This document shows, in pieces, positions 5,689 through 10,240 of a stretch of 10,240 nt of DNA. Below the pieces are notes generated by a model. The model searched no databases and was not told the DNA's origin. It saw nothing but the letters and a program-made list of their open reading frames with translations. The stretch is from Candidatus Woesearchaeota archaeon (GTDB lineage Archaea; Nanobdellota; Nanobdellia; Woesearchaeales; GW2011-AR15): the NCBI GenBank assembly GCA_016934775.1, contig JAFGSP010000148.1, positions 1 to 10,240 of the forward strand. Direction: 5' to 3'. Both the position numbers and the translations under genes were made by a program. Within the stretch, counting starts at the first letter, position 1, and every line of letters starts with the position of its first letter.

Positions 5689-5710
5689 CGGCAAAGGTCG
5701 CCAGTTCGAT

Positions 5711-5751
5711 TAACGTACGTTTGTTTACTTACGAATGTTACCGTTCGGAAG
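5711..5751 (+). other. tRNA-Val intron 3 (41 nt, position 59/60, T-loop)
   Basis: The outer helix is the T-stem GCCAG/CTGGC. The central helix is TTCG (5705-5708) with CGGA (5746-5749), including one G-U pair. Bulges AT^T and AG^T cut after 5710 and after 5751. The inner helix starts AACG/CGTT and continues as an interrupted hairpin. Confidence 0.87.
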
Positions 5752-5765
5752 TCTGGCCGGGCCCA

Positions 5766-5848
5766 TTTATTTTCTTTTTAATATATGAGATAGTGCTATG
5801 AACCGGATTACACAATAATATATATATATTACGAGTTAAATCCAAACT
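5766..5848 (+). terminator. T-rich tract and AT-rich spacer between tRNA-Val and the rps13 promoter
   Basis: TTTATTTTCTTTTT (5766-5779) directly after the tRNA fits archaeal T-tract termination. The spacer then carries an AT palindrome, TAATATATATATATTA (5816-5831). No reading frame of note is present. Confidence 0.45.
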
Positions 5849-5939
5849 TTTATAAATGACCCATATTTCCAATGCTTTAACAACCCGAGTTTACGCGTTA
5901 GGGTCTCTAATTAGTTCTCGGGCAGTTATATGATTTAAA
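5849..5939 (+). promoter_or_regulatory. Ribosomal operon promoter and structured leader
   Basis: The TATA box TTTATAAA (5849-5856) predicts transcription start near 5877-5880, giving a leader of about 60 nt before the rps13 ATG. The leader contains CCCGAG (5884-5889) and CTCGGG (5917-5922), a perfect 6-bp stem. It encloses TTAG/CTAA (5898-5901/5907-5910), which competes with the palindrome CTAATTAG (5907-5914). No Shine-Dalgarno sequence is evident. Such a leader could be an autoregulatory site for a ribosomal protein (S4 is one candidate), which is inference. Confidence 0.5.
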
Positions 5940-6419
5940 ATGGCAGAAGAGCAAAAGATCAAACACATTGTAAGGATTGCTAATACTGATTTAAAAGGAG
6001 AGAAAGCTATATCTGTCGCCCTGACAAGGATAAGGGGCGTCGGCACCATGTTCTCAAACATGGTCTGCAAGATCTCAGGCATAGATGGAAGCAAGAAAGC
6101 AGGCCTTCTTGATGCAAGAGAGATTGAGAGGCTCACAGATATTATTTCTAACCCTGAAAAATATAAGGTGCCTGAATGGATGATGAACAGGCGCCAGGAT
6201 ATTGAAACAGGAGATGATAAGCACATAATCACAGGAGATTTGCAGTTTACAGAGCAGCAGGATGTAAGAAGGCTGCAGAAGATCAGGTCCTACAGGGGAT
6301 TCAGGCATGCATCAGGCCTGCCAAGCAGAGGCCAAAGGACAAAATCAAATTTCAGGAGAAACAAAGGTAAGGCTGTCGGTGTCAAGAAGAAGTCCGGGGC
6401 CAAATCAGGGCGTGTATAA
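5940..6419 (+). CDS. rps13: 30S ribosomal protein S13 (uS13)
   Basis: uS13 sits in the head of the small subunit and contacts 16S rRNA, tRNA and the large subunit. The N-terminal helix-two-turn-helix core (SVALTRIRGVGTMFSNMV, residues 25-42) and the long C-terminal tail with SYRGFRHASGLPSRGQRT (117-134) and a Lys/Arg-rich end are typical. The length of 159 aa fits archaeal S13, which is longer than the bacterial form. It is the first gene of the conserved archaeal cluster rps13-rps4-rps11-rpoD. Its start is preceded by a structured leader without a clear ribosome-binding site. Confidence 0.97.
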   Translation: MAEEQKIKHIVRIANTDLKGEKAISVALTRIRGVGTMFSNMVCKISGIDGSKKAGLLDAREIERLTDIISNPEKYKVPEWMMNRRQDIETGDDKHIITGDLQFTEQQDVRRLQKIRSYRGFRHASGLPSRGQRTKSNFRRNKGKAVGVKKKSGAKSGRV

Positions 6420-6421
6420 AA

Positions 6422-6475
6422 ATGGGAAAATTAAAATCAGAGATTTTCGAATCCCCTGTTTATAGGAGGCTATAA
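6422..6475 (+). CDS. Possible 17-codon leader peptide before rps4
   Basis: Two nucleotides after the rps13 stop, an ATG opens a 17-codon frame (MGKLKSEIFESPVYRRL) whose end overlaps the rps4 ribosome-binding site; the RR codons are AGG-AGG. It also contains the hairpin AAAATC/GATTTT (6433-6447). The arrangement could couple translation of rps13 and rps4, or the frame could be chance. No family is recognised. Confidence 0.25.
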   Translation: MGKLKSEIFESPVYRRL

Positions 6476-6477
6476 AC

Positions 6478-7170
6478 ATGGGAGATCCAAAAAAACTCAG
6501 GAAAAAGTATTCTACACCTACACATCCATGGCAGAAGCTGAGGATTGATGAAGAAAAACCCCTGATGAGAGAATATGGTTTCAAGAACAAGGCAGAAGTC
6601 TGGAAGCTTACATCAACATTGAGAGATTTTAAGGCAAGAGTCAAAGACCTTATCCCTCTTAATGATGAGGATGCTGATGCTAAGAAGAAAAAGCTGATAG
6701 AGAAGCTGCAAAGGCTGAATCTTGTCAAGACTGATGCCATCCTTGAGGATATTCTTGCTTTGACTTTAAAAGACATGTGCGAGAGAAGGCTCCAGACAAT
6801 TGTTTTAAAGAAAGGGCTTGCCAAGTCAATCAAGCAGGCAAGACAATTTATTGTGCATGAACACATTATGATAGGTGACAGGAAAATTACTTCGCCTTCT
6901 TATCTGGTCACTGCAGAGGAAGAGGCGATGGTAAGGTTTGCTGATGGTTCTGCTATTGCTTCTGAAGACCATCCTGAACATTCTTCAGCCATGGATGTTG
7001 TAAAAGAAGAGATGGCCAAAGCAGGCCTTGAAAAGCCGGTTGAAAAAGAAGAAAAAGAATCCAAAAAAACAAAAGACGAAGAAAAGAGCGCTCAGGAAGA
7101 TCTTAGAGAAGAAGTCAAAAAAGAAGAGTCTGCAGTCGAAAAAGAAGAAGAGGCAGTTGAAGAAAAATGA
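6478..7170 (+). CDS. rps4: 30S ribosomal protein S4 (uS4) with extended acidic tail
   Basis: uS4 nucleates small-subunit assembly on 16S rRNA. The N-terminus MGDPKKLRKKYSTPTHPW is the archaeal/eukaryotic type. The S4 RNA-binding domain spans about 102-150 (RRLQTIVLKKGLAKSIKQA...HIMIGDRKI). The start is fixed by GGAGG (6465-6469), 8 nt upstream. After about residue 170 the protein continues as a low-complexity Lys/Glu tail of roughly 60 residues, longer than in most archaeal S4 proteins, with no hydrophobic core. It overlaps rps11 by ATGA (7167-7170), indicating translational coupling. Confidence 0.97.
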   Translation: MGDPKKLRKKYSTPTHPWQKLRIDEEKPLMREYGFKNKAEVWKLTSTLRDFKARVKDLIPLNDEDADAKKKKLIEKLQRLNLVKTDAILEDILALTLKDMCERRLQTIVLKKGLAKSIKQARQFIVHEHIMIGDRKITSPSYLVTAEEEAMVRFADGSAIASEDHPEHSSAMDVVKEEMAKAGLEKPVEKEEKESKKTKDEEKSAQEDLREEVKKEESAVEKEEEAVEEK

Positions 7171-7568
7171 GCGAAAGAAGAGAAATCAGATGGGGAATCT
7201 GCCACATTTATTCATCTTATAATAATACTATCATCCATATCACAGATATAACAGGAAGCGAGACAATAGCTTTCTCCTCAGGGGGCCAGATGGTTAAGGC
7301 AGACAGGCTGGAGAGCAGCCCTACTGCAGCTATGGCAGCCTCAAAAAAAGCAGGAGAAGCTGCCCTTGAAAAAGGGATAACAGGGATACATGTGAAGATC
7401 AAGGCGCCTGGCGGTCATAACGGACCCAGTAATCCTGGCCCGGGAGCTCAGGCAGCTGTTAGGACATTATCAAGGATGGGCCTAAGGATAGGCATCATTG
7501 AGGATGTAACTCCTATTCCTCATGACGGCTGCAGGAAAAAAGGAGGAAAAAGAGGTAGGCGTGTATAA
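7167..7568 (+). CDS. rps11: 30S ribosomal protein S11 (uS11)
   Basis: uS11 lies on the platform of the small subunit near the mRNA exit and E site. Family signatures are visible throughout the 133 aa: IYSSYNNTIIHITD (14-27), the GGQMVKADR region (39-47), PSNPGPGAQAAVRTL (87-101) and the C-terminal VTPIPHDGCRKKGGKRGRRV. The length matches archaeal S11. Its ATG overlaps the rps4 stop by 4 nt, and its TAA is followed after one base by the rpoD ATG, so it is the centre of a tightly coupled translation unit. Confidence 0.98.
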   Translation: MSERREIRWGICHIYSSYNNTIIHITDITGSETIAFSSGGQMVKADRLESSPTAAMAASKKAGEAALEKGITGIHVKIKAPGGHNGPSNPGPGAQAAVRTLSRMGLRIGIIEDVTPIPHDGCRKKGGKRGRRV

Positions 7569-7569
7569 A

Positions 7570-8340
7570 ATGGTCAAGCTTGAACTTAAATCAAAATCTG
7601 AGAACAAGACTACATTCATCGTAAAGGAAAGCTCTCCTGCTTACAGCAATGCACTAAGAAGGATAATCCTAGGAGAAGTGCCTGTAATGGCTATTGAAGA
7701 GGTTGAGTTCAGAAAAAACAATTCAGCATTATATGACGAGGTTGTGGCACACAGGCTGGGTCTGGTTCCAATGTCAACAGACCTGAAATCATACGAGCTT
7801 CCGCAAGGGCCTGAAGATATTGAAGAGAAAAAAGCAAAGTGCACAGTACAGTTCACACTTAAAGAAAAAGGACCGAAGACAGTATACGCATCTGATTTGA
7901 AGACAAAAGACCCGAAGATAAAACCAATTTATCCAAAGATGCCTATCGTAAAGCTGCTGAAAGATCAGGAAATTGAGCTTATCGCGACAGCAATTCTAGG
8001 CCTTGGAAAGAACCATTCAAAATGGTCGCCCTGCCATGTCTGGTATACTTATTATCCTAAACTGACAATAAACAATAAAGATATTGAGAATTATAAGGAA
8101 CTTTATCCTCCCCAGGCTTTCAACAAGAAAGGGAAGTTAGATGAGAAAGAGATTTTGGAGAACAACCTTGTGGATGCAGTAGCTCATGTCAACGAAGATA
8201 TTGTCAAAGTTGAATATGATGACACATCATACCTGTTCCACATTGAATCATGGGGCCAGCTTAGCCCTAAAGAGATAATCACAGAAGCATTGGGCATATT
8301 CAACAATAAGCTCGATGAACTAAATGCTCTTGTCAAGTAG
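7570..8340 (+). CDS. rpoD: DNA-directed RNA polymerase subunit D
   Basis: Subunit D is the archaeal counterpart of Rpb3 and bacterial alpha, and with subunit L it forms the assembly platform of RNA polymerase. The N-terminal dimerisation motif is clear (SSPAYSNALRRIILGEVPVMAIEEVEF, then HRLGLVPM; residues 21-68), followed by the insert domain and the C-terminal dimerisation part. I take the ATG at 7570, one base after the rps11 stop, giving 256 aa. An in-frame upstream ATG at 7522 lies inside rps11 and would add 16 non-family residues. The [4Fe-4S] Cys ligands of some archaeal D subunits are absent: only C91 and C155 occur, so this is a cluster-less version. The 6-bp hairpin CTTGTC/GACAAG (8329-8345) spans the stop codon. 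Confidence 0.96.
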   Translation: MVKLELKSKSENKTTFIVKESSPAYSNALRRIILGEVPVMAIEEVEFRKNNSALYDEVVAHRLGLVPMSTDLKSYELPQGPEDIEEKKAKCTVQFTLKEKGPKTVYASDLKTKDPKIKPIYPKMPIVKLLKDQEIELIATAILGLGKNHSKWSPCHVWYTYYPKLTINNKDIENYKELYPPQAFNKKGKLDEKEILENNLVDAVAHVNEDIVKVEYDDTSYLFHIESWGQLSPKEIITEALGIFNNKLDELNALVK

Positions 8341-8386
8341 ACAAGACTAACAGCCACTCTCATAATGCGGGGGTGGCAGAGCCTGG

Positions 8387-8416
8387 AAAAGTTGTCTTCA
8401 AAGGCAACTTGGGCAA
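8387..8416 (+). other. tRNA-Leu intron 1 (30 nt, D-loop after G19)
   Basis: The central BHB helix is GCCT (8381-8384) with GGGC (8411-8414). Bulges GG^A and AA^T cut after 8386 and after 8416. The inner hairpin is strong: about 9 bp beginning AAGTTG/CAACTT with loop TCAA. Confidence 0.86.
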
Positions 8417-8436
8417 TCAAATGCGCAAGGTTGAGG

Positions 8437-8464
8437 AACCGAAGATAAACGCTTCGTTGCAAAT
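8437..8464 (+). other. tRNA-Leu intron 2 (28 nt, position 37/38)
   Basis: The outer helix is CAAGG/CCTTG. The central helix TTGA (8431-8434) with GCAA (8459-8462) has three good pairs and one A-G mismatch. Bulges GG^A and AT^G cut after 8436 and after 8464. The inner stem contains CGAAG/CTTCG with loop ATAAACG. This is a slightly relaxed BHB. Confidence 0.83.
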
Positions 8465-8510
8465 GCCTTGTCCCATAGAGGGTGCGCGTGTTCGAATCAC
8501 GTCCCCCGCA

Positions 8511-8650
8511 TATTACAATTAGGCCTCATGTGAAGTTGAGCAAAAGCGAAACTCACTTGGGTTGATAAGGGAAGCATTCCCTTATGTGGGAATCAATCGC
8601 CGCATAATAAATACAAAACGGGCTTACCAAAAACCCGCAAAATCAAGAAA
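8511..8650 (+). promoter_or_regulatory. Structured spacer with mutually exclusive hairpins before rpl18e
   Basis: This 140-nt spacer holds AAGT-T-GAG/CTC-ACTT (8533-8558), then ATAAGGGA/TCCCTTAT (8565-8585). The latter competes with ATTCCC/GGGAAT (8576-8593), because both need the same TCCC bases. A CGGG/CCCG stem follows near the gene. A TATA-like AATAAATA (about 8606-8613) could start rpl18e transcription close to its ATG, which has no Shine-Dalgarno. It may be a regulatory leader, an unrecognised small RNA or an RNA-processing spacer after the tRNA. Confidence 0.45.
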
Positions 8651-8998
8651 ATGAAAAACCAGCAACTCGAATCATTGATTGTAGAGCTGAAGAAGGCTTC
8701 TATCAGTCATGAGGCTAACATCTGGAAAAGAATAGCGACTGAGCTAGAAGGACCCACAAGCAGGATGAGAGTTGTTAACTTGTCAAAGATTGACTGCTAT
8801 TCAAAAGATAATGAGGTTGTCATCGTGCCAGGAAAAGTGCTTTCAATGGGAAACCTTTCAAAGAAGATAACTATAGCAGCATACAAATATTCAAAAGGCG
8901 CCATGTCAAAGATCAGGGAATCCGGAAGCAAGGCTGTCTCAATTTATGACATTTTGAAGAACAATCCGAAAGGAGCTAAAGTGAGGATAATAGGATAA
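8651..8998 (+). CDS. rpl18e: 50S ribosomal protein L18e (eL18)
   Basis: eL18 is a large-subunit protein shared by archaea and eukaryotes and related in fold to bacterial L15. The N-terminal segment (LIVELKKASISHEANIWKRIATELEGPTSRMRVVNLSKI, read in parts across residues 9-48) and the motif VVIVPGKVLSMGNLSKKITIAA (56-77) are characteristic, as is the ending GAKVRIIG. The length of 115 aa is normal. It follows tRNA-Leu after a structured 140-nt spacer and is followed closely by rpl13. The start has no visible Shine-Dalgarno, suggesting a short or leaderless transcript from an internal promoter. Confidence 0.97.
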   Translation: MKNQQLESLIVELKKASISHEANIWKRIATELEGPTSRMRVVNLSKIDCYSKDNEVVIVPGKVLSMGNLSKKITIAAYKYSKGAMSKIRESGSKAVSIYDILKNNPKGAKVRIIG

Positions 8999-9014
8999 AT
9001 AGTTTGAGGAAAAA

Positions 9015-9437
9015 ATGATTATAATAGACGCTAGCAACTTGATTGTAGGAAGGCTTGCTACCTATGCGGCAAAGCAGGCCCTGCTTGGCGAAGAAGTCAA
9101 GATAGTTAATAGTGAAAACGCCTACATCAGCGGCAAGAAACAAAATATATTTGATGATTTCCAGAACAAAAGAGACAGGGGAACTCCAATGACAGGCCCT
9201 TATATCCACAGGCGGCCTGATATGATCCTGAGAAGGACCATTAGAGGCATGCTGCCTTTCAAGAAGCCAAGAGGCAAGGAAGCTTTCAAAAGAGTTATGT
9301 GTTACGTCGGCATCCCTGAAGAATTGAAAGATAAGAAAGCTATAACCCTTGAATATGCAAACATATCAAAACTTCCCACATTAAAATATGTTGATCTAAA
9401 GACGTTATCTAAGAGACTAGGTGCAAAAGTTGAGTAA
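9015..9437 (+). CDS. rpl13: 50S ribosomal protein L13 (uL13)
   Basis: uL13 is an early-assembling large-subunit protein. The start MIIIDASNLIVGRLATYAAKQALLGEEV (residues 1-28, read in parts) and the family signature RRTIRGMLPFKKPRGKEAFKRV (around 73-95, read in parts) are clear. The length of 140 aa matches archaeal L13. The start is set by GAGG (9006-9009), 5 nt upstream, and the gene follows rpl18e by 16 nt. Its 3' end overlaps the start of rps9, so the two are probably translationally coupled. Confidence 0.97.
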   Translation: MIIIDASNLIVGRLATYAAKQALLGEEVKIVNSENAYISGKKQNIFDDFQNKRDRGTPMTGPYIHRRPDMILRRTIRGMLPFKKPRGKEAFKRVMCYVGIPEELKDKKAITLEYANISKLPTLKYVDLKTLSKRLGAKVE

Positions 9438-9831
9438 GAAAGTTATTGTAAAAGCAGGTAAGAGAAAGACTTCAGTTGCCAAGGCAACACTAAAAGAAGG
9501 CAAAGGAAAGATCAGGATTAATAAGATTCCTATTGATTTGTATCAGCCTCAGCTCTACAAGCTGAGAATAATGGAGCCTTTGATACTGGCCCAGGATGCT
9601 GTAAGCAAAGTCGATATTTCTGTAACTGTCTCAGGCGGAGGCCTTATGTCTCAGTCTGATGCAGCAAGGCTTGCAATCGCAAGGGCTCTTGCAGAACACT
9701 CGCCTAAGCTGAACGCTGTATTTTTAAACTATGACAGGCAGCTTCTCGTGGCAGATGTCAGGAGAAAAGAGGCCAGCAAACCAAACATGCATGGATCTGC
9801 CAGAAGCAAGAAGCAGAAGAGCTACCGATGA
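9430..9831 (+). CDS. rps9: 30S ribosomal protein S9 (uS9)
   Basis: uS9 binds the head of the small subunit, and its C-terminal tail reaches the P-site tRNA. Signatures are GKRKTSVAKATLKEGKGKIRIN near the N-terminus (read in parts), SGGGLMSQSDAARLAIARAL in the middle and the invariant ending KSYR. Two non-ATG starts are possible: GTG at 9421 and TTG at 9430. I choose TTG because AGGTG (9419-9423) then lies 6 nt upstream as Shine-Dalgarno, and the product begins MSKKVIVKAGKRKTS like its relatives (133 aa). Either way it overlaps the end of rpl13. It is the last gene of the operon here and overlaps the convergent gene by 10 nt. Confidence 0.95.
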   Translation: MSKKVIVKAGKRKTSVAKATLKEGKGKIRINKIPIDLYQPQLYKLRIMEPLILAQDAVSKVDISVTVSGGGLMSQSDAARLAIARALAEHSPKLNAVFLNYDRQLLVADVRRKEASKPNMHGSARSKKQKSYR

Positions 9832-10240
9832 GTAGTAACTTTTTGAGGTTGTTTTTTAGTTGTTGCATGACTCCTTTTAATGTGATTTTTTAATTTATCT
9901 AATGATGAATATGTTTTATAACAAAAGGGACATGAAATCTCTGACTTTTGTTTAAAATAAGAAAAAATAAAACTAACTATTAAAAATAATGAAGAGCTAA
10001 CAAAAGAGATCCCAAATCCGTTTAAGAAGTTGATACAAAATTCTCTTCCACTATTAATTGTTTCAATTTTAAAATGATGCCAATTATTTTCATTCTCAGC
10101 AGGCATAAGTTTTAATTTAATCTTTTCACGATAAGAAGTCTCATGCTCTTCAATACCAGAACTATATTCTTTATTCAAACAAGAAGAACCTGAACATCTG
10201 TAATTGTTTCCCAAATTAAAGTCAAGAGCATATTTTCTAT
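9822..10240 (-). CDS. Partial membrane protein with C-terminal C2H2 zinc finger
   Basis: The frame stays open to the right edge of the window (upstream residues ...RKYALDFNL precede the TTG at 10212-10214), so the gene is 5'-truncated by the window and that TTG is probably not its start. In order, the visible part has a Cys pair (CSGSSC), a charged region, one hydrophobic helix (FVSSSLFLIVSFIFSYF) and a C2H2 finger (C-x2-C-x12-H-x4-H: CPFCYKTYSSLDKLKN-H-IKRS-H) before a basic tail. The basic finger end is probably cytoplasmic and may touch nucleic acid. No family is recognised. It is AT-rich relative to the ribosomal genes and convergent with rps9, replacing the usual rpoN-rpoK continuation. 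Acquired or lineage-specific origin is likely. Confidence 0.7.
   Translation of the reverse strand, partial: RKYALDFNLGNNYRCSGSSCLNKEYSSGIEEHETSYREKIKLKLMPAENENNWHHFKIETINSGREFCINFLNGFGISFVSSSLFLIVSFIFSYFKQKSEISCPFCYKTYSSLDKLKNHIKRSHATTKKQPQKVTTHR

Larger units (their letters stand above)
5606..5765 (+). tRNA. tRNA-Val (CAC anticodon) with three introns
   Basis: The acceptor stem GGGCCTG (5606-5612) pairs with CGGGCCC (5758-5764), followed by discriminator A73 (5765). After three introns are removed (5626-5656, 5674-5688, 5711-5751) the mature 73-nt molecule has D-stem GTCT/TGAC, anticodon stem TTGCC/GGCAA, loop T-T-CAC-A-C and T-stem GCCAG/CTGGC with loop TTCGATT. CAC reads GTG valine codons. 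An AT-rich TATA-like run (AATAAAAATA, about 5574-5583) lies 25-30 nt upstream, and a T-rich tract follows (5766-5779). More than half of the gene (87 of 160 nt) is intron, so ordinary tRNA finders could miss or truncate it. Confidence 0.93.
8367..8510 (+). tRNA. tRNA-Leu (GAG anticodon) with two introns
   Basis: The acceptor stem GCGGGGG (8367-8373) pairs with CCCCCGC (8503-8509), followed by A73. After two introns are removed (8387-8416, 8437-8464) the 86-nt tRNA has D-stem GCAG/ATGC, D-loop AGCCTGGTCAA, anticodon stem CAAGG/CCTTG with loop TT-GAG-GG, a long class II variable arm (CCC/GGG stem) and T-stem GCGTG/CACGT with loop TTCGAAT. Long variable arm, A73 and GAG make it leucine. It lies 26 nt after rpoD, inside the ribosomal operon. 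I see no good TATA box, so it is probably excised from the polycistronic transcript. Confidence 0.93.

Noticed and set aside
5554..5781. 75-codon + strand frame across tRNA-Val
   Set aside because: It covers a tRNA whose stems and three BHB introns explain the sequence. The translation is not protein-like.
5816..5831. TAATATATATATATTA palindrome as a replication origin element
   Set aside because: Simple AT alternation is expected in AT-rich spacers. No origin-recognition-box repeats or cdc6 gene is nearby.
7028..7222. Lys-rich + strand frame overlapping the end of rps4
   Set aside because: It is a frame-shifted reading of the low-complexity S4 tail (AAG-rich), with no separate start signal.
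7522..7569. Upstream in-frame ATG extending RNA polymerase subunit D by 16 residues
   Set aside because: The extension lies inside rps11 and does not resemble family N-termini. ATG at 7570 gives the standard MVKLELK-type start.
8511..8610. Possible second tRNA in the structured spacer (TTGAT and GCCGCA resembling a T-loop and 3' end)
   Set aside because: No 5' acceptor strand complementary to the 3' end could be found, and the stems form other hairpins.
1..10240. CRISPR array, insertion sequence or rRNA gene
   Set aside because: No regularly spaced direct repeats, transposase motifs or rRNA landmarks were seen.

Overview
The window looks like chromosome from a small, AT-rich archaeon, most likely a DPANN-type lineage (Woesearchaeota/Pacearchaeota-like). 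Three things point to Archaea: the ribosomal/RNA polymerase order rps13-rps4-rps11-rpoD-tRNA-Leu-rpl18e-rpl13-rps9, TATA-box promoters, and tRNA introns bounded by bulge-helix-bulge (BHB) folds. The DPANN assignment is inference. It rests on compact gene packing, intron-rich tRNAs and the style of the surface proteins (short N-terminal anchor of the 'SQITLFIIIG' type, Cys-rich ectodomains).

Layout. 1-158 is gene-free and holds a run of small hairpins. 159-2248 is a recombination block: a 77-aa minus-strand small protein, a Xer-type tyrosine recombinase, tRNA-His(GTG) with two introns, and a minus-strand LAGLIDADG homing endonuclease whose 3' end runs antisense into the tRNA gene. 2434-5591 encodes cell-envelope proteins: a multi-pass membrane protein, a membrane-anchored C39-like cysteine peptidase that appears to start at a CTG codon, and an overlapping signal-peptide/Cys-rich/C-terminal-TM surface protein. 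5606-5765 is tRNA-Val(CAC) with three introns (D-loop, anticodon loop, T-loop). 5940-9831 is the ribosomal/RNAP operon, with a two-intron tRNA-Leu(GAG) inside it. After rps9 the strand switches to an AT-rich membrane/zinc-finger gene that runs off the right edge, where many archaea would have rpoN.

How parts connect. The small protein and the recombinase end in nearly the same tail (I-x-NPLDRL-F/Y). The translation-start region of the small gene is duplicated in inverted orientation upstream of the recombinase. The recombinase start carries a 14-bp palindrome where transcription should begin, and the recombinase and homing endonuclease share a 12-bp element upstream of their putative TATA boxes. 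Together these suggest a regulated recombination/homing module around tRNA-His, which is an inference. The seven tRNA introns mean that the splicing endonuclease is essential for all three tRNAs here, and for one of them it probably acts on a polycistronic mRNA.
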